64,000 bases of DNA. Origin: Streptomyces griseus (GTDB lineage: Bacteria; Actinomycetota; Actinomycetes; Streptomycetales; Streptomycetaceae). The position numbers were made by a program, and so were the translations under genes. Of the stretch, positions 37,114 to 45,813 are shown one piece after another. The stretch is taken from contig NZ_UAVD01000010.1 in assembly GCF_900460065.1 (NCBI RefSeq), positions 103,844 to 167,843 of the forward strand, read 5' to 3'. Each line of letters begins with the position of its first letter. The first letter of the stretch is position 1. Under the pieces are notes generated by a model, which saw only the letters and a list, made by a program, of their open reading frames with translations, was not told the DNA's origin and made no database searches.

Positions 37114-37476
37114 ATGAGCGACGCGACCCCCAGCAGTGAGAACCCCGGCTTCGACGCCATGGCCCGCGACATCGCGGAGGTCCCCGCGGTCGAGGTGATC
37201 GTGACGGTCGCCGTCAACCTGATGAGCGCGGCCGCGGTGAAGCTCGGCCTCACCGAGGAGGGCGAGGAGCACAAGGACCTCGACGAGGCCCGCAAGCTGG
37301 TCCAGGCGCTGGCCGGACTGCTGGACGCGAGCGCCACGGAGATCAGCACCTTCCACGCCTCGCCGCTGCGCGACGGCCTGAAGTCCCTCCAGCTCGCCTT
37401 CCGCGAAGCCTCCGTGGTGCCGGACGAGCCCGGCCACGGCCCCGGCGAGAAGTACACCGGCCCGGTCTACGGCTGA
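37114..37476 (+). CDS. DUF1844-family protein
   Basis: 120 aa small acidic protein, function unknown. The sequence VTVAVNLMSAAAVKLGLTEE and LVQALAGLLDASATEIS are the conserved DUF1844 core (helical). TATCGT at 37102-37107 followed by 6 nt and then the ATG suggests a leaderless transcript, common in actinobacteria; there is no ribosome site. Divergent from infC, convergent with the aquaporin gene. Confidence 0.85.
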   Translation: MSDATPSSENPGFDAMARDIAEVPAVEVIVTVAVNLMSAAAVKLGLTEEGEEHKDLDEARKLVQALAGLLDASATEISTFHASPLRDGLKSLQLAFREASVVPDEPGHGPGEKYTGPVYG

Positions 37477-37500
37477 CCGCCGCCCCTCCCCCGCACGCCG

Positions 37501-37537
37501 GGAAGCCCGCCGTCCCCCCGTGGGGCGGCGGGCTTCC
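37501..37537. terminator. Bidirectional terminator, DUF1844 gene / aquaporin gene
   Basis: Perfect 12-bp stem (37501-37512 with 37526-37537); the loop has further CCCC/GGGG pairing. Lies between two convergent genes. Confidence 0.8.
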
Positions 37538-37566
37538 GCGTGCGCGGCCGACCCGGGGGCGGTGCC

Positions 37567-38280
37567 TCAGACCGCGTCCTCGGTCTCCGCGGGCAGGACG
37601 TTGGGATAGGGGTGGGTGAGCCGGTGGGCGTAGGCGGCGATCGCTCCGCCGACCAGGGGCGCGACGATGAACAGCCAGAGCTGGGAGAGGGCCGCGCCGC
37701 CGGCGAAGAGGGCCGGGCCGAAGCTGCGCGCGGGGTTGACCGAGGTCCCGGTCAGCGGGATGCCCACCAGGTGGATCGCGGCGAGCGCCAGGCCGATGGG
37801 CAGTCCGTCGAAGCCGGTGACCGCCACCTTGTGGGTCACCGCGAGGACCACGTAGACGAGCAGGAACGTCAGGACCACCTCGGCGAGGAACGCGCCGCCG
37901 ATGTTGATGCCGACGGCCGACCGGTCGTCGTAGCCGTTGGTGCCGAACTCGCCGCTGGTCTCCAGCCCCGGGATCTGCTTCGCCAGCAGGAACAGCAGGG
38001 CCGCGCCGACGATCGCGCCGAGGAACTGGGACACCCAGCGTTCGACCGCCGACCGGATGTCGATCCGGCCCGCCATATACATGCCCAGCGTCACCGCGGG
38101 GTTGACGTGGCAGCCGGAGATCGGGCCGAGCGCGTAGGCCAGCGCGAGGAGGGTGAAGCCGAAGGTGAGGGCGATGCCCACCGTGCCGAGGTATTCGACG
38201 GCGACCACCGCGGACCCCACGGCGAAGAACACCAGCAACAGGGTGCCGAGGAACTCTGACGCCACGATCCGCTTCTGCAT
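37567..38280 (-). CDS. Aquaporin / MIP-family channel
   Basis: 237 aa, six membrane helices. Both NPA boxes are present: GCHVNPAVTLG near residue 57 and GTSVNPARSFGPAL near 179. The Arg after the second NPA and the H in GCHV fit the selectivity filter of a water-selective aquaporin (AqpZ type) rather than a glycerol channel; aromatic residues were not modelled. ATG at 38280 with GAGGTGG upstream. Single gene. Confidence 0.92.
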   Translation of the reverse strand: MQKRIVASEFLGTLLLVFFAVGSAVVAVEYLGTVGIALTFGFTLLALAYALGPISGCHVNPAVTLGMYMAGRIDIRSAVERWVSQFLGAIVGAALLFLLAKQIPGLETSGEFGTNGYDDRSAVGINIGGAFLAEVVLTFLLVYVVLAVTHKVAVTGFDGLPIGLALAAIHLVGIPLTGTSVNPARSFGPALFAGGAALSQLWLFIVAPLVGGAIAAYAHRLTHPYPNVLPAETEDAV

Positions 38281-38388
38281 GGAACCACCTCGCGATGTCG
38301 TCCGGTAGGTCGGATTCATCCGATTTTCCCGACAAGTCTCGCGGTGGTGGGCGCTTCGCGCTCGTTGGACCGGGGCGGCCCCCCTGGG

Positions 38389-39165
38389 TCAGCGGACGAA
38401 GAGGGGGTCTCCCGGCATGGCCGTACCGGCGGGGAGGAGGGCCAGGTCCAGGCCGCTGACCAGCCGGGCCCGCAGCACCTCGCTGACCGACAGGGCGCGG
38501 GCGACACGGCGGGCCGCCTCGGCGGGTACGGCGTCCGGGGCGAGGACGAGCGCGAGCGTGCCGTCCGCGCTGCCGGGGCCGAGGTGGGCGCGGACCACGG
38601 CGGGGTCGGCGGCGACGGCCTCCCGTACGGCCTCGATGACGGCGGGGTCCTGGAGCGGGTCGGTGCTGGTGCGGTTCTCGGCCAGGGCCAGGAGGGCCTG
38701 CCCGCTCAGCTCGAAGGCGACGGGCCCGGCGAGGTCCAGCACGACGGTGTCGGCCTTCTCGTGGGCGGCGGCCTGAAGCGCCTGGTGCAGCGGTACGGCG
38801 ACGGGGCGCGCCTCGGGGTCCCAGAGCGCCAGTGACGCGGTCGAGGTGAAGGCGGGGAGCGCACGGCGGTCGCCGGCCCGGAGGGTGGGCACGGCCATGT
38901 CGCTGGTCTTCTCGCGCCGCAGCCCGTCCCCCCGTCTCCCGCCACCGCCCTCCTGGAGTGCTTCGTGCCCCTCTTGACCGCCCTCCTCGACCTCGCCGAG
39001 GACGGCGACGACGGGGACCAGGAGCCGGGCGTCGCGCAGGGCCGCGAGGACCGGGCCGACCGCGTCCCGGTCACGGGACCAGGCGTCCAGGGCCCTGGCC
39101 AGGGCGGGGGACGCCGAGCCGTCGTCGTCGGAGAAACCGGGGTCCGGGATGTTCTTGAGCTCCAC
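38389..39165 (-). CDS. SseB-family protein
   Basis: 258 aa. The central segment (about 25-140: ARLLVPVVAVLGEVEEGG, SDMAVPTLRAGDRRALPAFTS, PVAVPLHQALQAAAHE, VVLDLAGPVAFELSG) is the SseB N-terminal domain. A further conserved part extends to the C-terminus. Soluble. Role unknown in actinobacteria; E. coli SseB affects serine sensitivity. Single gene, convergent with nothing close; 76 nt from the TetR gene stop. Confidence 0.8.
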   Translation of the reverse strand: MELKNIPDPGFSDDDGSASPALARALDAWSRDRDAVGPVLAALRDARLLVPVVAVLGEVEEGGQEGHEALQEGGGGRRGDGLRREKTSDMAVPTLRAGDRRALPAFTSTASLALWDPEARPVAVPLHQALQAAAHEKADTVVLDLAGPVAFELSGQALLALAENRTSTDPLQDPAVIEAVREAVAADPAVVRAHLGPGSADGTLALVLAPDAVPAEAARRVARALSVSEVLRARLVSGLDLALLPAGTAMPGDPLFVR

Positions 39166-39241
39166 GGGACGAGGGTAGTGCCTGGGGTCCGGCCGGCCGC
39201 TCGCAGGTGGGGCCGCGGGGCCAACCGGCGCGCCGGGGGGC

Positions 39242-39850
39242 TCAGCTCCCGCCCGCCACCGCGGCCAGCAGGGCGTCGACCTCCTCGCGGGCGTGGGCGA
39301 GAGGGTCCGGAAAGACCTTCAGGCCGTGGGCGGCCAGGGCCCCTTCGTGCAACAGCATGAGCGTCCGCCCCAGCCGGTCGGCGGCGTCGGGACCGAGCCC
39401 TTCGACCTCGCGGGCGAGCCGGGCGAACAGGTCCAGCATCCACCGCTTCTGGCCGGTGATGACGGCGTGGGCCGGGTGGGAGGGGTCGCTGATCTCCGCG
39501 TGGGCGTTGACCATGCTGCAGCCCTTGGACCCGTTCTCCGCCATCCAGGTGCGCGAGGCGTCGAGGACGGCCAGGATCCGGGCGCGCGGCGCGGGCGGTG
39601 CGGCGTCGAGACGCTCGGCGAGGAAGGCGCGCCAGCGTTCGTCGCGGTCGGCGAGGTACTCCACGACGATCTGCTCCTTGGAGCCGAAGCGGTCGTAGAG
39701 GGTCTTCTTGGTCACCCCGGCCTCGGCGGCGATCAGGTCCACCCCGACGGCGTGGATGCCCCGGTCGTAGAAGAGGCGCCCGGCGGCCCCGAGGGCCCGT
39801 CGCGCGGCGGGCGTCATGGTGATCCGTCGCAGCTCCTGGGAAGTGCTCAT
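39242..39850 (-). CDS. TetR-family repressor
   Basis: 202 aa from ATG at 39850. The HTH is at about 30-50 (VGVDLIAAEAGVTKKTLYDR, ending YDRFGSKEQIV). TATACT at 39858-39863 (minus) is followed by 7 nt and then this ATG, so the transcript is probably leaderless; a GTG two codons earlier is less likely. Divergent from the EamA transporter gene. Two copies of a palindromic operator lie between, one covering its own -10, so it very probably represses both genes. Confidence 0.88.
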   Translation of the reverse strand: MSTSQELRRITMTPAARRALGAAGRLFYDRGIHAVGVDLIAAEAGVTKKTLYDRFGSKEQIVVEYLADRDERWRAFLAERLDAAPPAPRARILAVLDASRTWMAENGSKGCSMVNAHAEISDPSHPAHAVITGQKRWMLDLFARLAREVEGLGPDAADRLGRTLMLLHEGALAAHGLKVFPDPLAHAREEVDALLAAVAGGS

Positions 39851-39859
39851 GGCCACGAG

Positions 39860-39904
39860 TATACCGATCTGTATAGTCGGCGGCAGGTAAACCGATCTGT
39901 ATAG
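39860..39904. promoter_or_regulatory. Duplicated TetR operator between tetR-like and EamA genes
   Basis: The 14-mer ACCGATCTGTATAG occurs at 39863-39876 and 39891-39904, 28 bp apart. The first copy is part of an inverted repeat TATAC-CGATCT-GTATA (39860-39875) that overlaps the repressor gene's -10 box. The second sits just upstream of the EamA ribosome site. Confidence 0.8.
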
Positions 39905-39915
39905 CGAGGTGCGTC

Positions 39916-40866
39916 ATGAACGTCCTGCTCCCGGTCGCCTTCGTGCTGTGCTGGAGCTCCGGTTTCATCGGGGCCAAGCTCGGCGCCGGCAGCGCGTCCG
40001 CCCTCACGGTCCTGATGTGGCGGTTCCTGCCGCTGACGGCCGTCCTGGCCGTGGTCGCGGTGACCGTCGCGCGCGCCTCCTGGCGGGGCCTCGGCGCCCG
40101 GGACGTGGTCCGGCAGGCCGTGATCGGCGCGTTGTCGCAGAGCGGCTATCTGCTGACCGTCTACTCCGCGATCCGGCTCGGGGTCTCCACCGGCACCACG
40201 GCCCTGATCGACGGGGTCCAGCCCCTGGTGGCGGGGGCGCTGGCCGGACCGCTGCTGCGGCAGTACGTGACCGCCCGGCAGTGGCTCGGCCTGTGCCTGG
40301 GGCTGAGCGGGGTGGTCGTGGTCACGACGGCCGACGCCTCGGCCGCCACCGGGGTGGCGGGGTGGGCCTACGCCCTGCCGTTCCTCGGGATGCTGTCGCT
40401 GGTGGCGGCCACCTTCCTGGAGAGCCGTTCCGCCACCCGGGTGGCCCCTTCGGTCTCGCTCACCGTCCACTGCGCCGCCAGCACGGTGGTCTTCACCGCG
40501 CTCGCCCTGGGCACGGGGACCGCGGTGCCGCCCGCCGAGCCCGCGTTCTGGGGTGCGGTGGGCTGGCTGGTGGTGCTGCCCACCTTCGGCGGGTACGGGC
40601 TGTACTGGCTGATCCTGAGGCGCTCGGGCGTCACGGCGGTCAACACGCTCATGTTCCTGATCGCCCCGGTCACGGCGGTGTGGGGCGCCCTGATGTTCGG
40701 GGAGCACTTCGGCCCCCGGACGGCGCTCGGTCTGGCGCTGGGTCTGGTGGCGGTCGTCGTGGTGCACCGGGGGGCCGCCCCGCGCGGCGACGGGCGCACC
40801 GCAGACCGGGCTCGGGAGCCGGCCGCGCGTGACCGGTCGGACGCGGTGTCCGGGGCGGCCCGGTGA
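39916..40866 (+). CDS. EamA/DMT-family transporter
   Basis: 316 aa with ten predicted membrane helices in two EamA repeats (about 5-140 and 150-290). Typical landmarks: FVLCWSSGFIGAK at the start and an ALIDGVQPLVAGALAG segment near 90. Drug/metabolite exporter family; substrate likely a small molecule sensed by the adjacent TetR regulator. ATG at 39916 with GAGGTG upstream. Confidence 0.88.
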   Translation: MNVLLPVAFVLCWSSGFIGAKLGAGSASALTVLMWRFLPLTAVLAVVAVTVARASWRGLGARDVVRQAVIGALSQSGYLLTVYSAIRLGVSTGTTALIDGVQPLVAGALAGPLLRQYVTARQWLGLCLGLSGVVVVTTADASAATGVAGWAYALPFLGMLSLVAATFLESRSATRVAPSVSLTVHCAASTVVFTALALGTGTAVPPAEPAFWGAVGWLVVLPTFGGYGLYWLILRRSGVTAVNTLMFLIAPVTAVWGALMFGEHFGPRTALGLALGLVAVVVVHRGAAPRGDGRTADRAREPAARDRSDAVSGAAR

Positions 40867-40970
40867 GACGGCGCGGGCCCGACCCGGGCCCGGAGCGGAC
40901 GGCGGGTGCTGCCACGATGCGGTCGGCGGCGGGGCCGGGGGTGCGGAAGCGGTGCGGTCGGCGGCGGGCC

Positions 40971-41077
40971 GGGCGTGACGGCCGCTGCGCGGCTGGCGGC
41001 GGGCCGGGGGGTGCCGACGCGGCGCGGCCGGCGAGCCGGGCGTGACGGCCGCGGTGCGGCTGGCGGCGGGCCGGGGG
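40971..41077. repeat. Imperfect 40-bp direct repeat
   Basis: Two copies of a 40-bp GC-rich sequence (40971-41010 and 41038-41077), 38 of 40 identical and 67 bp apart. They lie in the 229-nt gap between the convergent EamA and mycosin-like genes. No protein or RNA gene was recognised here. Confidence 0.7.
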
Positions 41078-41095
41078 ATCACCGCCCCGGTGCGC

Positions 41096-42277
41096 TCAGC
41101 GGCGGCCGGGCGCGTTGCGGCCGCGCCACAGGACCACCGCCGCGGCCAGCAGCGCAGCGCCGAGGCCGCCGGCGAGCGGGGCGGCCCAGTTGGCCGTCGC
41201 GTCGCCGGTACGGGCCGGGGCCGGGCCGTCGCCGAAGTACCGCCCCCGGTGTCCCGCCGGGGCGGCCTTGGCGTCGAGGTCGGCCGGACGCAGCCGGGAG
41301 CCCGCCTCGATGGCCTCCGCCGGGTCGACGATCCCGTAGCCGCGGGCGTCGTCGCGGCCCTGGGCGGGGGCGTCGCGCGCGGTGTCGGCGAGGAGCTTCT
41401 TGATCTGGGCCGGGTCCAGGCCGGGGTGGGCTGCCCGGACCAGGGCGACCGCGCCGGAGACGAAGGCCGCGGCGGCCGAGGTGCCCCACTCGATGTAGTA
41501 GTGGCCGTCCGGGTTGGCGACCACGATGTCGACACCGGGGGCGCTGACGGTGGCGTACCAGCGGCGGGTGGAGAACGAGGCGTGCGTGCCGTACTCGTCG
41601 ACGGCGGCGACCGCGATCACTCCGGGGTAGGCGGCGGGGTAGGAGATCCGGTCGCCCTTCTCGCCGCCGTTGCCCGCCGACGCGACCACGGGGACTCCCT
41701 TGGACAGGGCGTACTGGATGGCCGCGTCCTCCCCGGGGTCGGGGTGGGCGGACTTGCTGTCGTCGCCCAGGGAGAGGTTGATGACGTCGGCCCCGTTGTC
41801 CGCGGCCCAGCGGATGCCGTCGGCCAGCGCGGCCCCGCGGGACTTGCGGGCCTTCGCCCGGGCGGGGTCCTTGGACTCCAGGATGACCCGCACCGGCAGG
41901 ATCCGGGCCTCCGGGGCTATGCCCAGGATGCCGTCGGAGCGCCCGGGGCCGTTCCCGCGCCCGGCGATGATGCCGGCCATCGCGGTGCCGTGCAGGGCCC
42001 AGGAGGAGTCCCCGCGGGCGGCGCCGAAGCCGACGAGGTCCTTGCCGGGGAGCACCTGGCCCGTCAGGTCGGGGTGGGCGTCGTCGACCCCGGTGTCCAG
42101 GACGGCGACGGTGACGCCCTGCCCCCGGGTGGTCTCCCAGGCCCGGTCGGTGTGCAGGGCGTCCAGGGCCCACTGCTGGTCGCGGATGGCGTCCGCGTGG
42201 GCGGGCGCGGCGGGGGTGAGCGCGAGGACGGCGGCGGCGCAGACCGCGGCGAGGACGCGGCGGGGTCGTCGGGTCAT
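41096..42277 (-). CDS. Mycosin-like subtilase (S8 serine protease), membrane-anchored
   Basis: 393 aa. Signal peptide at about 1-28 (VLAAVCAAAVLALTPAAPAHA), catalytic Asp in AVLDTGVDDAHPDL near 61, His in LHGTAMAGIIAG near 96, Ser in EWGTSAAAAFVSGAVAL near 264, and a C-terminal membrane helix (APLAGGLGAALLAAAVVLW) with a short basic tail. This order is that of the type VII-secretion-associated mycosins. No EccB/C/D or WXG100 gene is nearby. The ATG overlaps the stop of the upstream proline-rich gene by 4 nt, so the two are coupled. Confidence 0.9.
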   Translation of the reverse strand: MTRRPRRVLAAVCAAAVLALTPAAPAHADAIRDQQWALDALHTDRAWETTRGQGVTVAVLDTGVDDAHPDLTGQVLPGKDLVGFGAARGDSSWALHGTAMAGIIAGRGNGPGRSDGILGIAPEARILPVRVILESKDPARAKARKSRGAALADGIRWAADNGADVINLSLGDDSKSAHPDPGEDAAIQYALSKGVPVVASAGNGGEKGDRISYPAAYPGVIAVAAVDEYGTHASFSTRRWYATVSAPGVDIVVANPDGHYYIEWGTSAAAAFVSGAVALVRAAHPGLDPAQIKKLLADTARDAPAQGRDDARGYGIVDPAEAIEAGSRLRPADLDAKAAPAGHRGRYFGDGPAPARTGDATANWAAPLAGGLGAALLAAAVVLWRGRNAPGRR

Positions 42278-44349
42278 CCGGGCCGCTCCGTGAGTTCGGT
42301 GACGCTCGTGCGCAGTCCGCGCTCCACCCGGTCCGCGATGCCCTTCGCCTCGTGGCCGAGCCCGGCCTGGGCGATGTCCGTCGTGGCGCCCGGGGCCATG
42401 GCATCGGGCGCGGGCTGCGGGTCGGCGACGGTGCGGCCGTCGGCGAAACCGGAGACGGCGACCACGACGACCGGGATCTCGGTGAGCGGGTTGACGGTCC
42501 AGCTGGCGCGCTGCCCGTCACCGAAAAAGGCCGCTGGGGTGCCTTCAGGAGCGTACGTACGGGGCATCAGGTCCTTGCGCGCGCCGAGCCTCTGCTCGGT
42601 GAACCGGGTGTGCAGGGCCCTCATGCCCGGGGCGTCGGCCTCGGTGAAGACCAGGCCGACCGTGGTGACGGCGGAGCGGGTGGCGTCGGTGTAGGTGGCG
42701 CGCACCAGCCGTTCGCAGCCCACCGAGCGGAGGGTGGTCAGGAGCAGCGGGTCGAGCCCGTCCTCGCACGTGCTGTCGGCGGCGACGGCGATGCGCGTCC
42801 AGGTGCGGTGGGTGCCGCCGGGACCCGCACCCCTGCCCTGGAGGGCACGCGGGAACAGCGTGTCGACAGGGACGCTGTGCCAGGCGTCGCGGGCGGCGGT
42901 GTAAGGGTTCCCGGTGGTCTCGGCCGAGGAGTCGCCGGTCAGCCAGGCCCCGGTGACCGCCCCGCCGATCAGCCCGAGGCCGAGCACGACGCAGGCGGCG
43001 GCGGTCGCGGTACGCCACCGCTGCCGGGGGCGGACGGGCCGCAGCCGGGTGGTGGTCTCGGCGGGGGTCTCCGGGTAACCGTAGCGGACCGGCGCCCGGT
43101 AGCCGCCGGGCGGTGGCGGAACGGCTCCCGGCGCGGGCGTCAGATCGACGGCCCCCACGGGCCTGCGCCGGGTGACGGGCGGCGGACCGGCGGGAGGCCC
43201 CGGAGGCGTCGGGCTCGCCGGACCCGCGGGGGGCGGGCCGGGGTACGTGGGACCGGCGGAGGGCGCGGAGGGCGGCGCGGGTGCGGACGCCCCGCCGGGC
43301 GTGGGCGCGGGTGCCGCGGCGGGCATGGGCGGCTGGGACCGGGGGGCCGGGGGCGTCTGCCGGGTCTGGGGGGTCTGCGGGACGGAGGGGGCAGGTGGGG
43401 CGGGTGGGGCCGACTGGGGAGCCCGTGGAGCCTGCTGCGGGGTGCGGCGAGCTGCCGGTGGGGCCTGCGGGGCCACCCGGGCCGGCGGTGCCGGTGTGGT
43501 GGAAGAAACCGGTGCCGCCTGCGGGGTCTGCGGAGCGGAAGGGGCAGGTGGGGCAGAAGGGGTCCGCTGAACGGTAGGTGCCTGCGGGGCGGAAGGGGTC
43601 CGCTGAACGGTACGGGCCTGTCCGGCCCGTGGAGTCCGCTGAACGGTAGGTGCCTGCGGGGCGGAAGGGGTCCGCTGAACGGTACGGGCCTGTCCGGCCC
43701 GTGGAGTCCGCTGAACGGTAGGGGCCTGTGGGGCGGAAGGGGTCCGCTGAACGGTAGGGGCCTGTCCGGCCCGTGGAGTCCGCTGAACGGTAGGGGCCTG
43801 TGGGGCTCGTGGAGTCTGTGGGGCGGCAGGGGCAGGTGCCTCCTGCGGGGTGCGAGCTGCCGGTGGGGCCGACGGGGCGGCACCGGCAGCCAGGGTGAAG
43901 CGGACCGGCGGGGCCTTCGGGTCCCGGGAGGCGGGCGGCGTAGGTGCGGCAGGCCCCCCAGACCCCGCAGACCCCACAGGCGCCCCGGGCCCGGCCGACC
44001 GCGTCGGCGGAGTCTGTGGGGCCGGTGCGACCGGGCGGGGCGGGGCGGGCCGCTGGGCCGGGCCCGGGGACGCCCCCGGCCGGCGGGCCGGTGCGGCCTG
44101 CGGGGCGGAAGAAGGCGGCGGGGCGGAAGAGTCCGGCGGCGCCTGCGAAACGGAAGGCGCCTGTGGAACCCGGGAGGCCCCCGGGCCGGGCGATGCCCGT
44201 GGGGTCTCCGTCGGCGGAACCTGCTGGGCCGGTGCGGCCTGCGGGGCGGACGGGGGCGTGGACGCGGAAGCGGGGGGCGTGGGAGCCGGAGCCGTGGGAG
44301 GGGTGGCCGGGCGGGGCGGCACGGGGGCGCGCTGCGCTTCGGTACTCAT
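42274..44349 (-). CDS. Proline-rich repeat membrane protein, partner of the mycosin-like protease
   Basis: 691 aa. Residues about 1-440 are an extremely Pro/Ala/Gln-rich, presumably disordered cytoplasmic region, including seven TVQRTP copies at 11-residue spacing. One membrane helix follows at about 465-490 (TAAACVVLGLGLIGGAVTGAW), then an extracellular domain of about 200 residues with two Cys (CEDGL, GCERL) and a VNPLTEIPVVVVAVSGFADG segment. The domain family was not recognised. ATG at 44349 with GGGGGGCCGG upstream. Coupled by overlap to the protease, which could process or be anchored by it. Confidence 0.75.
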   Translation of the reverse strand: MSTEAQRAPVPPRPATPPTAPAPTPPASASTPPSAPQAAPAQQVPPTETPRASPGPGASRVPQAPSVSQAPPDSSAPPPSSAPQAAPARRPGASPGPAQRPAPPRPVAPAPQTPPTRSAGPGAPVGSAGSGGPAAPTPPASRDPKAPPVRFTLAAGAAPSAPPAARTPQEAPAPAAPQTPRAPQAPTVQRTPRAGQAPTVQRTPSAPQAPTVQRTPRAGQARTVQRTPSAPQAPTVQRTPRAGQARTVQRTPSAPQAPTVQRTPSAPPAPSAPQTPQAAPVSSTTPAPPARVAPQAPPAARRTPQQAPRAPQSAPPAPPAPSVPQTPQTRQTPPAPRSQPPMPAAAPAPTPGGASAPAPPSAPSAGPTYPGPPPAGPASPTPPGPPAGPPPVTRRRPVGAVDLTPAPGAVPPPPGGYRAPVRYGYPETPAETTTRLRPVRPRQRWRTATAAACVVLGLGLIGGAVTGAWLTGDSSAETTGNPYTAARDAWHSVPVDTLFPRALQGRGAGPGGTHRTWTRIAVAADSTCEDGLDPLLLTTLRSVGCERLVRATYTDATRSAVTTVGLVFTEADAPGMRALHTRFTEQRLGARKDLMPRTYAPEGTPAAFFGDGQRASWTVNPLTEIPVVVVAVSGFADGRTVADPQPAPDAMAPGATTDIAQAGLGHEAKGIADRVERGLRTSVTELTERPG
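43562..43803 (-). repeat. 33-bp tandem repeats coding for TVQRTP(S/R)A units
   Basis: Seven tandem units of 33 bp, coding alternately for TVQRTPRAGQA and TVQRTPSAPQA, inside the proline-rich gene. Two unit types alternate, so the higher-order period is 66 bp. Nucleotide identity between units is high, which suggests recent expansion. Confidence 0.85.
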
Positions 44350-44538
44350 CCGGCCCCCCGCATACACGTCCTCGTACCGACCACGGATCACCGCCGCTGA
44401 CAGGCCCGTTGGTGCTCGCGTGCACGTCACTCTACGGGCTGCGGACGGGCGGCGGGGAACGGGACGCCCCGGTCGGCGGGCGATCTGCCCCGATCGTCCC
44501 CCTACCCAGCCGTAGCGGCTCTCTGGCAAGCTGCGGCC

Positions 44539-45741
44539 ATGACTGCCCGCACCGCTGACCGGACCCGCTACAACCGGGCCACCGCCCATCTCGACGCCCC
44601 GATCGCGATCGTCGATCTCGACGCGTTCGACGCCAACGCCGACGATCTGGTGCGGCGGGCGGCCGGGAAACCGATCCGGGTGGCGAGCAAGTCGGTGCGG
44701 TGCCGGGCCCTGCTGGAGCGGGTGCTCGCGCGCCCCGGGTTCGCCGGGATCATGTCGTACACGCTGGCGGAGTCGCTGTGGCTGGCGCGGGCCGGGTTCG
44801 ACGACGTCCTGCTGGCCTATCCGTCGGCCGACCGGTCCGCGTTCGCCGAGCTGGCGGCCGATCCCAAGCTCGCCGGGGCCGTGACCGTGATGGTCGACGA
44901 CCACGCCCAGCTGGAGCTGATCGACGCCTCGCGGGCGGGCGGCCGGGAGGAGATCCGGGTCTGCCTGGAGCTGGACACCTCGCTGCGGATGCTGGGCGGC
45001 CGGGTCCGGATCGGGGCGCTCCGCTCACCCCTGCGCTCCCCGGCGCAACTCGCCGAGCTGGCCCGCTCGGTGGCCCGCAGGCCGGGCTTCCGGCTGGTGG
45101 GGCTGATGGCGTACGAGGGCCATGTCGCCGGTGTCGGCGACGCGCTGGCCGGGCGTCCGCTGCGGTCCCGGGCGATCCGGCTGATGCAGTCGGCCGCCCG
45201 CAAGGAGCTGGCGGTGCGCCGGGCCGAGGTGGTGCGGGCGGTCCGGGCCGTCGCGCCGGAGCTGGAGTTCGTCAACGGCGGTGGAACCGGCAGCGTGCAG
45301 CACACGGCCGCCGAGGCCGCGGTGACGGAGATCGCGGCCGGTTCGGGGCTGTACGTGCCCCGGCTGTTCGACAACTACACGTCGTTCACCGGCCGGCCCG
45401 CGGCCCTGTTCGCGCAGCCCGTGGTGCGCCGCCCCGGCGTGGGCGTGGTGACGGTGCTCGGAGGCGGCTATCCGGCCTCCGGCGCGGCCGGCGCCGACCG
45501 CTCGCCGGTGCCGTATCTGCCCGAGGGGCTGCGCTACGACGCCCAGGAGGGCGCCGGCGAGGTGCAGACACCGCTGCTCGGCTCCCCCGCCGACGACCTG
45601 CTGATCGGCGACAAGGTGTGGTTCCGGCATGCCAAGGCCGGGGAACTGTGCGAGCGTTTCGACGCGTTGCACCTGATCGAGGGCGACCGGGTCACGGCGA
45701 CCGTTCCGACGTACCGGGGCGAGGGGCAGACCTTCCTCTGA
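44539..45741 (+). CDS. Fold-III PLP enzyme, D-threonine aldolase/alanine racemase-like
   Basis: 400 aa. N-terminal alanine-racemase-type TIM barrel with the PLP lysine at about 51 in RVASKSVR and the substrate/PLP-side SYTLAESLWLA, and C-terminal D-serine-dehydratase-like domain with FRHAKAGELCERF near 355, whose His and Cys match the zinc ligands of eukaryotic-type D-serine dehydratase and D-threonine aldolase. Likely an amino-acid aldolase or deaminase. ATG at 44539; 189 nt separate it from the divergent proline-rich gene. Substrate cannot be read from the sequence. Confidence 0.82.
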   Translation: MTARTADRTRYNRATAHLDAPIAIVDLDAFDANADDLVRRAAGKPIRVASKSVRCRALLERVLARPGFAGIMSYTLAESLWLARAGFDDVLLAYPSADRSAFAELAADPKLAGAVTVMVDDHAQLELIDASRAGGREEIRVCLELDTSLRMLGGRVRIGALRSPLRSPAQLAELARSVARRPGFRLVGLMAYEGHVAGVGDALAGRPLRSRAIRLMQSAARKELAVRRAEVVRAVRAVAPELEFVNGGGTGSVQHTAAEAAVTEIAAGSGLYVPRLFDNYTSFTGRPAALFAQPVVRRPGVGVVTVLGGGYPASGAAGADRSPVPYLPEGLRYDAQEGAGEVQTPLLGSPADDLLIGDKVWFRHAKAGELCERFDALHLIEGDRVTATVPTYRGEGQTFL

Positions 45742-45813
45742 CCGCGCTCCGGCGGACGCTCTCCGCCCGCGGGCCGGCGGGCGGCCTCTGCCCCCGGCCG
45801 GGCGGTCCCGGCT

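Noticed and set aside
40867..41095. Possible small gene in the gap with the 40-bp direct repeats
   Set aside because: No start with a ribosome site and no protein-like translation; the stretch is repetitive GC-rich DNA between two convergent genes.
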